Positions 1 through 7,489 of a stretch of 29,128 bases of DNA are shown here, piece by piece. The notes under the pieces are model-generated. The model saw only the letters and a program-made list of their open reading frames with translations. It was not told the DNA's origin and did no database searches. The stretch's first letter is position 1; each line of letters starts with the position of its first letter. Both the position numbers and the translations under genes were made by a program. Origin of the DNA: JADGGV01 sp035715725 (lineage in GTDB: Bacteria > Gemmatimonadota > Gemmatimonadetes > Longimicrobiales > RSA9); contig DASTKT010000004.1 in NCBI GenBank assembly GCA_035715725.1, positions 1-29,128 on the forward strand, written 5' to 3'.

Positions 1-20
1 GTCGACGCTCGAGCGTCGAC
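1..20. repeat. Perfect 20-bp palindrome at window edge
   Basis: Bases 1-10 are the exact reverse complement of bases 11-20; the centre is CTCGAG and both ends are GTCGAC. No T-run follows on the + strand, so it is not a good + strand terminator. It may belong to a hairpin of an upstream gene outside the window. Function unknown. Confidence 0.6.
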
Positions 21-38
21 TCCCCGCGACCGTTTCCA

Positions 39-70
39 CCCACCCCGCCCGCGCCCGCTCCCGCCATCCC
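39..70 (-). other. Possible G-quadruplex tract (minus strand)
   Basis: The + strand has six runs of three or four C (39-41, 43-46, 48-50, 54-56, 60-62, 68-70) separated by 1-5 bases, so the minus strand fits the usual G3+N1-7 quadruplex pattern. The wider stretch 21-120 is strongly C-rich and I see no gene in it. It lies about 115 bp upstream of the groES promoter. Folding is inferred, not shown. Confidence 0.4.
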
Positions 71-183
71 GCCGACGCCCGCCACGGCGGCCCCCGCCCC
101 GCCAGCCTGACAGCCTCGCCATGCCGTTCTGGCGCGCGCTCCCGGCACGCCCCGTGCTTGCGCGCGCCGGCGCCGGCACCGGC

Positions 184-211
184 TTGACACCCCGCGCCGG
201 CACGGTATGTT
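184..211 (+). promoter_or_regulatory. groES-groEL promoter (sigma70-like)
   Basis: TTGACA (184-189) and TATGTT (206-211) are separated by 16 bp. The predicted start near 218 puts the CIRCE operator at the beginning of the transcript, the usual arrangement for HrcA repression. Confidence 0.8.
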
Positions 212-225
212 TTGCGCGCATTCTG

Positions 226-252
226 TTAGCACTCTCGCGGGGCGAGTGCCAA
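226..252 (+). promoter_or_regulatory. CIRCE operator (HrcA binding site)
   Basis: TTAGCACTC (226-234), a 9-base spacer and GAGTGCCAA (244-252) match the CIRCE consensus TTAGCACTC-N9-GAGTGCTAA with one mismatch in the right arm. It sits between the promoter and groES. Known role: binding of the HrcA repressor, released under heat or protein-folding stress. hrcA itself is not in the window. Confidence 0.93.
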
Positions 253-296
253 TTCGCCCCGATAACCACCACGAGCAACGAGGAGGAGGAGCGCGT

Positions 297-605
297 ATGG
301 CGACTGCCGCTGGAACGCAGATCCGTCCCCTGGCGGATCGGATCGTGATCAAGCCGCTGGAGGAGGCCGAGCAGATGCGCGGCGGCCTCTACATTCCGGA
401 CACCGCCAAGGAGAAGCCGCAGCAGGGTGAGGTGATCGCCGTGGGTCCGGGGAAGACGACGGACGAGGGGCAGCGGGTGGCGCCGGAGGTCAAGGTCGGC
501 GATCGGGTGCTGTACGGAAAGTACAGCGGGACGGAGGTGACCGTCGGCGACGAGCAGTATCTGATCCTGCGCGAGTCGGACGTGCTCGCGATCCTCGGCC
601 AGTGA
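297..605 (+). CDS. groES: Co-chaperonin GroES (Hsp10)
   Basis: 102-residue co-chaperonin that caps the GroEL ring during ATP-driven protein folding in the cytoplasm. The N-terminal IRPLADRIVIKPLEEAEQ, the mobile-loop region GGLYIPDTAKEKPQQG and the VGDRVLYGKYSGTEV segment are all typical of the family. The reading frame is open upstream to an ATG at 207, but that extension would run through the promoter -10 and the CIRCE operator. The ATG at 297 follows a strong purine-rich Shine-Dalgarno (AGGAGGAGGA, 281-290) and gives the normal family length. First gene of a CIRCE-controlled operon; groEL follows after 44 bp. Confidence 0.96.
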   Translation: MATAAGTQIRPLADRIVIKPLEEAEQMRGGLYIPDTAKEKPQQGEVIAVGPGKTTDEGQRVAPEVKVGDRVLYGKYSGTEVTVGDEQYLILRESDVLAILGQ

Positions 606-649
606 GCCGCCGCTCACGAGCCTCGACCTAGAGACGGAGGAAGGCAGCC

Positions 650-2281
<1,632 letters not shown>

Positions 2282-2342
2282 GCTTCGCCGGGTACGGTCA
2301 GGGGCACGGGTACGGGAACGGATCCGGCCTCGGCCGGGAAGG

Positions 2343-2374
2343 CCCCGGGCGTCGATGACGCCCGGGGTTTTTTT
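2343..2374 (+). terminator. groESL Rho-independent terminator
   Basis: Perfect 11-bp stem (2343-2353 with 2357-2367), a GAT loop and seven Ts (2368-2374). It lies 61 bases after the groEL stop. Confidence 0.95.
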
Positions 2375-2739
2375 CATTGACATCGCCGGCCACCGCTGCC
2401 GCATCTTCCACTCGGGACGGAGGCTGCGTGATGGCGAGCCCGGGCGCCTTCCGGCCGGCGCTGCCCTCCCCACAGGCTCGGGACACGGGCGTCGGTGATT
2501 CTCGCCGGGAGTGTAGGGTAACCCCTGATTGTTGCCCCCTCCCCCGGTTTCCACATTGGACCCTGCCGACGTGGGGTGTCGGGATTCCGGCGATGCGCCG
2601 GGGCCGCCCCCACCCGCGCAGCGGACGAGCGGCCGCCTCGGCCCGTGCCTGGGAACGGGCCGGCTGAAGCGGACACGGCCGATCCGACCGCCCGACCCGC
2701 GCCATCCCGAACCTCAACACGCGCGAGGAGGCCTCGCAC
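2375..2739. other. 365-bp gene-free spacer
   Basis: Lies between the groEL terminator and the multihaem operon. It must hold the promoter of the downstream genes, but I find no convincing -35/-10 pair; TAGGGT at 2514-2519 is the best -10-like match and has no good -35. A small inverted repeat, GGGT-A-ACCC, is at 2516-2524. The 3' end (2725-2731, GAGGAGG) is the Shine-Dalgarno of the cytochrome gene. The short open frames here look like GC-rich noise. Confidence 0.5.
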
Positions 2740-4176
2740 ATGATCCGGTGTCGTGGGTCCTCAAAGTCCCTGCTCCAGCTCGGGGGCATTGTCGTGTGCC
2801 TGGCACTCGGCAGCCTTTCGGGCGGGTGCGTGGACGAGAAGGTCGTGTTCCGCGACCGGGACCCCCTGGAAGGCGTGCCGGCGGAGGCCGGTGGATTCCT
2901 TGGGTACCAGGCGGGCAAGGAAGCGGACAAGACGACCATCTGCGGTAACTGCCATACGGAGGTCCAGGCGGACTGGAAGCAGACGAAGCACGCCGTCGCC
3001 ATGCAGGATCTGAAGGCGAATCCCGGCGCGAGCGCGGTCTGCGAGGGCTGCCACAGCATCAACGAGCGCGGCAATGCGGTCGCTACCGGCCAGAAGGTTG
3101 GCCACGATCAGCTGGCCGTCGCCCGGTTCGAAGATGTGCAGTGCGAGAGCTGTCACGGCCCGGGCACCGACCACGTCCAGGCCCCGAACCGCACCAACAT
3201 CCCCACGCCGACGGCGCTGACGGCGCTCGACAAGGGCTGCGGCGAGTGCCACAACGGCACGCACCACCCGTTCGTCGAGGAGTGGGCGCAGTCGGCCCAC
3301 GGCGCGGTCCCGGACCTCGACCACACGAAGGACAACGCGTCCTGCCAGCCGTGCCACACGGGTCAGGGCGCGCTGATCGCCTTCGGCGTGAACAAGGGAC
3401 GGTTCCTCGAGGAGGGCAAGTTCGACATGCCCATCACCTGCATCGTCTGCCACGATCCGCACAGCGCCAAGAACGAGGGGCAGTTGCGGTTCGCGATCGA
3501 CGATCCGTCGGTGGAGGGCAACCTCTGCATGAAGTGCCACCACAAGCGCGGCCAGCCGGACCTGACGTCGCAGTCGCGCGGCGCGCACTCGCCCGAGGGG
3601 CCGCTGGTCACGGGTGAGGCGGGGTGGATCCCGCCCGGCATGACGACGGACAAGATCACGGGCACGCACAGCTCGGAGAAGAACCCGCGGCTCTGCGCCG
3701 GCTGCCACGTCACGACGCTCGCGGTCACGGACTCGAAGGGGGTGCTGATCCAGAACGCGACGGGTCACCTCTTCAACGCGATTCCGTGCCTCGACGCGAA
3801 GGGCGTGCCGACGGTGGGCGAGTGCGAGATGACGCAGCGTAGCTTCAAGGCGTGCACCGCCAGCGGCTGCCATGGCAGCGAGGCGGCGGCTCGCAGCGCG
3901 CTCCTGGTCGCGGACACGCGGATCCAGACGCTGGCGGCGCAGCTCCGTGTGCTGCTGGCCAAGGTCCCGAAGACGGAGTTCGCGCAGGACGCGAAGTACA
4001 CGGTGGGCGAGGGCGCGACGTTCAACGCCAGCTTTGCCGATAAGCCCGGCTCGGCCGCCCACAACCCGTTCCTGGTGGAGGCGCTGCTCACGGCCAGCAT
4101 CAAGGCGGTGCAGGACCAGTACAAGGTGCAGGCTGCGCCGGGGCTCAATCTGAACAACGTCCTCCAGGCGCACTGA
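2740..4176 (+). CDS. Nine-haem c-type cytochrome, putative outer-membrane lipoprotein
   Basis: 478 residues. Eight CXXCH haem-attachment motifs start at C68, C101, C135, C167, C202, C234, C263 and C319. A ninth site, CTASGCH at C372, has the expanded CX4CH form. Extra His residues (for example H84, H145, H187, H195) could be distal haem ligands. The N-terminus has a hydrophobic stretch ending GSLSGGC30, which looks like a lipoprotein signal although the -3 residue is Ser rather than Leu. The first haem context (CGNCHTEVQADWKQTKHA) is like the cytochrome c554/DmsE group. Start supported by GAGGAGG 8 bases upstream. It is followed, 175 bp later, by the barrel and 16-haem genes. Inferred role: surface or periplasmic electron carrier. 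Alternatives are a periplasmic electron shuttle or a cytochrome-filament subunit. Confidence 0.88.
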   Translation: MIRCRGSSKSLLQLGGIVVCLALGSLSGGCVDEKVVFRDRDPLEGVPAEAGGFLGYQAGKEADKTTICGNCHTEVQADWKQTKHAVAMQDLKANPGASAVCEGCHSINERGNAVATGQKVGHDQLAVARFEDVQCESCHGPGTDHVQAPNRTNIPTPTALTALDKGCGECHNGTHHPFVEEWAQSAHGAVPDLDHTKDNASCQPCHTGQGALIAFGVNKGRFLEEGKFDMPITCIVCHDPHSAKNEGQLRFAIDDPSVEGNLCMKCHHKRGQPDLTSQSRGAHSPEGPLVTGEAGWIPPGMTTDKITGTHSSEKNPRLCAGCHVTTLAVTDSKGVLIQNATGHLFNAIPCLDAKGVPTVGECEMTQRSFKACTASGCHGSEAAARSALLVADTRIQTLAAQLRVLLAKVPKTEFAQDAKYTVGEGATFNASFADKPGSAAHNPFLVEALLTASIKAVQDQYKVQAAPGLNLNNVLQAH

Positions 4177-4229
4177 GCCTGGGCCCCGGGTCTGTCCAGA
4201 TGTACGCTACGATGTCACTCGCGCGGGAA

Positions 4230-4252
4230 GGGCGCCGGCCTGGCCGGCGCCC
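4230..4252 (+). other. Strong hairpin between cytochrome and barrel genes
   Basis: Perfect 11-base inverted repeat (4230-4240 with 4242-4252) around a single T. A realistic fold is 9 bp with a 5-base loop. No T-run follows, so it is more likely a processing or mRNA-stability element, or a Rho-assisted stop, than an intrinsic terminator. Confidence 0.45.
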
Positions 4253-4351
4253 GACTCGCCGGGGCCGCCGGCCCGGGTCTCCGTACCCTCCATCACGTTC
4301 ACCTCGAACCGGCTCCACCTCGGCCGCCGCCTTGTCACCAAGGAGCATCCG

Positions 4352-5821
4352 ATGAGGTCGTGGACCTTGCTGGCCGTGGGTCTCGCGGGGATCGGGGCGG
4401 CCGCGCCGGCCGTCGCGCAGGGGATCCGCGTCACCGGCGCCACGACCGCGCAGTACGTGCAGCTCCGCCCGATGGTGGCCGACAGCATTCTGGCCACCCA
4501 GGTCCCGGGCGACGGCGAGTTCCGCGACGGGCCCGGCGGCTTCGTCGTGAGCTGCCTGCAAGGGGAGCCGTACTGCCACTTCCAGCGCTCGGCCGACCGG
4601 AACCTCGGGGCCGCGCCGCTGCTGCAGGACCTCTACGTCAACGCCTGGGGCCTGACCCCCGGGCTCAGGGGCTACGCCCAGCTCCGCGGCCGCCAGTCGG
4701 TCGGCGACGCGGATACCTTTTGGCCACGGGCCGAGGACCATCTCGACGTCCTGGCCGCGTACCTCGAGCTCGACCGGGACGCGCTGCGGGCGCGGGCCGG
4801 CCGCCAGTGGAAGACGTCCGGCCTCGGCTTCTACAACTTCGACGGCGCCTCGCTCCTGGTCCGGCCGCTCGCGGGCCTCTCGCTGGAGGGCTTCGGCGGC
4901 TGGAGCCTGGCCCGCGGCGTCGACGAGCCGCGCAACAGCGAGGCGCTCCAGGCGGTCGAGCCGTTCGCCCCGAAGGAGCGCGGCTACATCGTCGGCGGCG
5001 AGCTCCGCGTTCGCGCCGGCCCGCGCTTCGGCGCCGGCGCCGTCTATCAGCGCGAGATCCGGAACGATCGCGCCGGGCTCTACACCGAGCGCGTCGCGGC
5101 CGACGCGCGCCTGCGCTGGCTGGGCGCGTCGCTGGACGGGGCATTCGCGTACGACGTCGCGTCCACGGCGGTCAACGAGGCGCGGCTGACGCTCCAGCTC
5201 CCGCCGCTCGCCGGCGTCGCCGCCACCCTGGAAGCGCGGCACTACGAGCCGTTCTTCGAGCTCTGGACGATCTGGGGCGCCTTCTCCCCCGTCGGCTTCG
5301 ACGAGGGGCGGGGGGACCTGGCCTGGGCGGTCCCCGGCGTGCCGCTGAGCGTGACGCTCGGCGGCGGGTGGCGCCGCTACCAGGATCCGAACGCCGGGTT
5401 CCCCACGCTGCTCCTGCGCCGGGATGGATGGACCGCGAACGGCGGCGCCTCCTGGCGCCCGGCCGACGGGTGGAGTGTCGACGGCGGCTACGCGGCCGAG
5501 ATCGGCTTCGGCGGCGCGCGCTCGAACCAGAGCGTGGCCGTCCGGCGCAGCTTCGGCGCCGAGGACTACGTCTCGCTGAACGGCCTCGCCTTCCAGCAGG
5601 CGTTCGAGCTGCGCGTCGATCGCGGGCGCGTCTACGGCCTCGGCGTGGACGGCGGGTTCCGCCTGACGCCGTTCGTCCGCGTGGACGGCGACGTCTACGC
5701 CTTCCAGCACCGCGACCGTGCCGTCTCGGGGCAGGACTGGAGCCAGCTCCGCGGCTCGCTCTCGTTCACCTGGGCGCTGGGCTCCGAGCCGCGGGCCCGC
5801 GTCGGAGGCCGAGTCCCATGA
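4352..5821 (+). CDS. Outer-membrane beta-barrel (porin-like), partner of the multihaem cytochromes
   Basis: 489 residues. A clear signal peptide (MRSWTLLAVGL...APAVAQ, cleavage near residue 23) is followed by many short amphipathic segments with alternating hydrophobic residues and aromatic girdles (YAQLRGRQ, LSLEGFGGWSL, FGAGAVYQRE, LEARHYEPFF, VTLGGGWRRY, VSLNGLAFQQAF, LRGSLSFTWAL). This is the look of a 16-22 strand barrel. C68 and C75-H76 form CX6CH, more likely a disulfide than a haem site. AAGGAG (4340-4345) precedes the ATG. The stop overlaps the next start (ATGA, 5818-5821), so translation with the 16-haem cytochrome is coupled. Inferred role: sheath that lets a cytochrome pass electrons through the outer membrane, as MtrB/PioB or Geobacter Omb porins do. 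No specific family recognised; an ordinary porin is the alternative. Confidence 0.8.
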   Translation: MRSWTLLAVGLAGIGAAAPAVAQGIRVTGATTAQYVQLRPMVADSILATQVPGDGEFRDGPGGFVVSCLQGEPYCHFQRSADRNLGAAPLLQDLYVNAWGLTPGLRGYAQLRGRQSVGDADTFWPRAEDHLDVLAAYLELDRDALRARAGRQWKTSGLGFYNFDGASLLVRPLAGLSLEGFGGWSLARGVDEPRNSEALQAVEPFAPKERGYIVGGELRVRAGPRFGAGAVYQREIRNDRAGLYTERVAADARLRWLGASLDGAFAYDVASTAVNEARLTLQLPPLAGVAATLEARHYEPFFELWTIWGAFSPVGFDEGRGDLAWAVPGVPLSVTLGGGWRRYQDPNAGFPTLLLRRDGWTANGGASWRPADGWSVDGGYAAEIGFGGARSNQSVAVRRSFGAEDYVSLNGLAFQQAFELRVDRGRVYGLGVDGGFRLTPFVRVDGDVYAFQHRDRAVSGQDWSQLRGSLSFTWALGSEPRARVGGRVP

Positions 5822-7335
5822 GAGCCCGCACCGCGCTCCTCGCCGCCGCCTTCGCCGTCGCGAGCGGCTCCGCGCTGTGGGCGCTCTCCCGCGCGGAACC
5901 GGCATTCCCGCACGCGAAGCACGCCGCCCTCTTCCCGCTCTGCATCGGGTGCCACGAGGGGGTCCCGAGCGGGGACCGGTCCGCGTTCTACCCGGATTCC
6001 GCCCTGTGCGCGCGCTGCCATGACGGGCGAGCACGGAAGGCCGTCGCCTGGAGCGGCCCGGTACGAGAGCCGTCGAATCTGAGCTTCTCCCACCCCGCCC
6101 ACGACGCCAGGCTCACCGCGAAGGGCGACACGCTGGCCTGCCGGTCGTGCCACACGCAGAGCGGGCCGCCGGCGACGATGGCGGTCGGCCGCGCCCAGCC
6201 GGACGCCTGCGTCGGTTGCCACGAGCCCCGAACCCGACAGCACCTGGCCGTCGAGAGCCGGTGCGTCACGTGCCACGTGCCGATCGCCCGGGCGGAGGGC
6301 GTGTCGGTGGACACCATCGCGGCGTTCCCGAAGCCGGAGACGCACCTGGCGAAGGACTTCGTCCTGAACCACGCGACGGCGCCCGGGGAGGCCCGTGAGC
6401 GCTGCGCCATCTGCCACGCGCAGGAGAGCTGCTCGCGCTGTCACCTGAACGGCGACAAGGTGCCGGCCATCGCCGCGCTCGCCTCGGACCGGCGTTTCGG
6501 GCAGCTCGCGCTCGGGCGCGCCGCCGCCTACCCGCTCCCCGCGAGCCACACCGGCACCGAGTGGCGGCTCCGCCACGGCGCGGCCGCGCGCAAGCGCGTC
6601 GAGACCTGTGCGAACTGTCACTCCCAGGCGGCGTGCCGGACGTGCCACATCGGCGAGGGCGCGGCGCGCTACATCGCGGCGCTGCCCGTTCCGCGCGCCG
6701 GCGGACCGAGCGGCATCCTCCTCGTCCAGGGCGCCGTCGATGGCAAGGATGGCGTCCGTGAGAAGGCGGCGCCGACGGGTGCCGCGAACGGGCAGGTGCG
6801 GCGCGTTTCTCGGGTGCATCCCGTCAACTTCGCCGACCACCACGGCACCGCCGCGGCCACCGACCAGCCGTCGTGCAACGGCTGTCACGAGCGCAGCTAC
6901 TGCGTGAAGTGCCACGACGGTCCGGTGAAGCCGGGCTTCCACCCGGCCAACTACGTCTCCCGGCACGCGACCGACTCCTACTCCGCCCGGTCGGAGTGCT
7001 CGAGCTGCCACAACTCGCAGGCGTTCTGCCAGACCTGCCACAAGGGCGTCGGCCTCGCCGCCCAGGGGCGGACCGGCGTCGGGGGCTCGTTCCACAACGG
7101 CCAGCCGATGTGGCTGCTGCAGCACGGCCAGGCGGCCCGGCAGGGGCTCGAGCAGTGCGCGTCCTGCCACGCCCAGAGCACGTGCCTGCGTTGTCACTCC
7201 CAGGCCGGGTGGGGCGTCGACCCCCACGGCCCCGGCTTCAGCGCCGAGCGCATGGGCGACCGCAACCTCGTCACCTGCAACCGCTGTCACGTCGGCGGCC
7301 CGCCGGGGCGCTCCTCCTCCGCCACGCCGCGCTGA
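5818..7335 (+). CDS. Sixteen-haem periplasmic c-type cytochrome
   Basis: 505 residues. The signal peptide (MRARTALLAAAFAVASGSALW...) probably ends near residue 26. Sixteen CXXCH motifs are present, starting at C42, C64, C108, C131, C149, C196, C205, C264, C273, C353, C362, C394, C404, C447, C456 and C487. Ten of them form five di-haem modules, CXXCH-X4(5)-CXXCH, each preceded by a conserved His 11-16 residues upstream, with [W/F/Y]-x-x-x-H-[G/A] context. FPHAKH near residue 30 and FSHPAHD near residue 90 are typical cytochrome c3/c7-like distal His motifs. The frame is open from 4360, but that stretch is a shadow of the barrel gene; the ATG at 5818 overlaps the barrel stop. The last residues are Ser/Pro/Gly-rich. 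Likely carries electrons in the periplasm to or through the barrel; the partner is unproven. Confidence 0.9.
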   Translation: MRARTALLAAAFAVASGSALWALSRAEPAFPHAKHAALFPLCIGCHEGVPSGDRSAFYPDSALCARCHDGRARKAVAWSGPVREPSNLSFSHPAHDARLTAKGDTLACRSCHTQSGPPATMAVGRAQPDACVGCHEPRTRQHLAVESRCVTCHVPIARAEGVSVDTIAAFPKPETHLAKDFVLNHATAPGEARERCAICHAQESCSRCHLNGDKVPAIAALASDRRFGQLALGRAAAYPLPASHTGTEWRLRHGAAARKRVETCANCHSQAACRTCHIGEGAARYIAALPVPRAGGPSGILLVQGAVDGKDGVREKAAPTGAANGQVRRVSRVHPVNFADHHGTAAATDQPSCNGCHERSYCVKCHDGPVKPGFHPANYVSRHATDSYSARSECSSCHNSQAFCQTCHKGVGLAAQGRTGVGGSFHNGQPMWLLQHGQAARQGLEQCASCHAQSTCLRCHSQAGWGVDPHGPGFSAERMGDRNLVTCNRCHVGGPPGRSSSATPR

Positions 7336-7339
7336 CCGC

Positions 7340-7351
7340 CCGGGCGCCCGG
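7340..7351. other. 12-bp palindrome after the cytochrome operon
   Basis: CCGGGCGCCCGG directly follows the 16-haem cytochrome stop (7333-7335). Only a weak T-containing tract (CCGTTCTT) comes later, so this is at best a poor terminator. Confidence 0.3.
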
Positions 7352-7365
7352 CGCGGCGTCCGTTC

Positions 7366-7394
7366 TTGACCGGCCGCGCTCGCCGCAGCAACGT
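7366..7394 (+). promoter_or_regulatory. Possible promoter of the M1 peptidase gene
   Basis: TTGACC (7366-7371), 17 bp, then CAACGT (7389-7394). The -35 is good but the -10 is poor. The position, 95 bp before the chosen start, is sensible. Confidence 0.35.
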
Positions 7395-7489
7395 TGCCGC
7401 CACCGATCGGGCCGTCGCCCGCGCGCGCAGGCCCGCCGGGCCCGCGGCGTCGCGACGCCGGCCGTTCCCCCTCGATGCGGAGCGCGAAC

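Noticed and set aside
1..20. Cloning-linker artefact (SalI-XhoI-SalI-like sites)
   Set aside because: CG-rich palindromes arise readily in this base composition and the following DNA is natural; nothing else suggests vector sequence.
207..296. Upstream in-frame extension of groES
   Set aside because: Would translate the -10 region and the CIRCE operator; the ATG at 297 has the Shine-Dalgarno and normal N-terminus.
4553..4579. CX6CH in the beta-barrel as a haem site
   Set aside because: Spacing is not an established haem motif and it is an isolated pair in a barrel protein; a disulfide is likelier.
4360..5817. N-terminal 486-codon extension of the 16-haem cytochrome
   Set aside because: Same bases encode the beta-barrel in another frame; the extension is Arg/Pro-rich noise, and a signal peptide begins exactly at the ATG at 5818.
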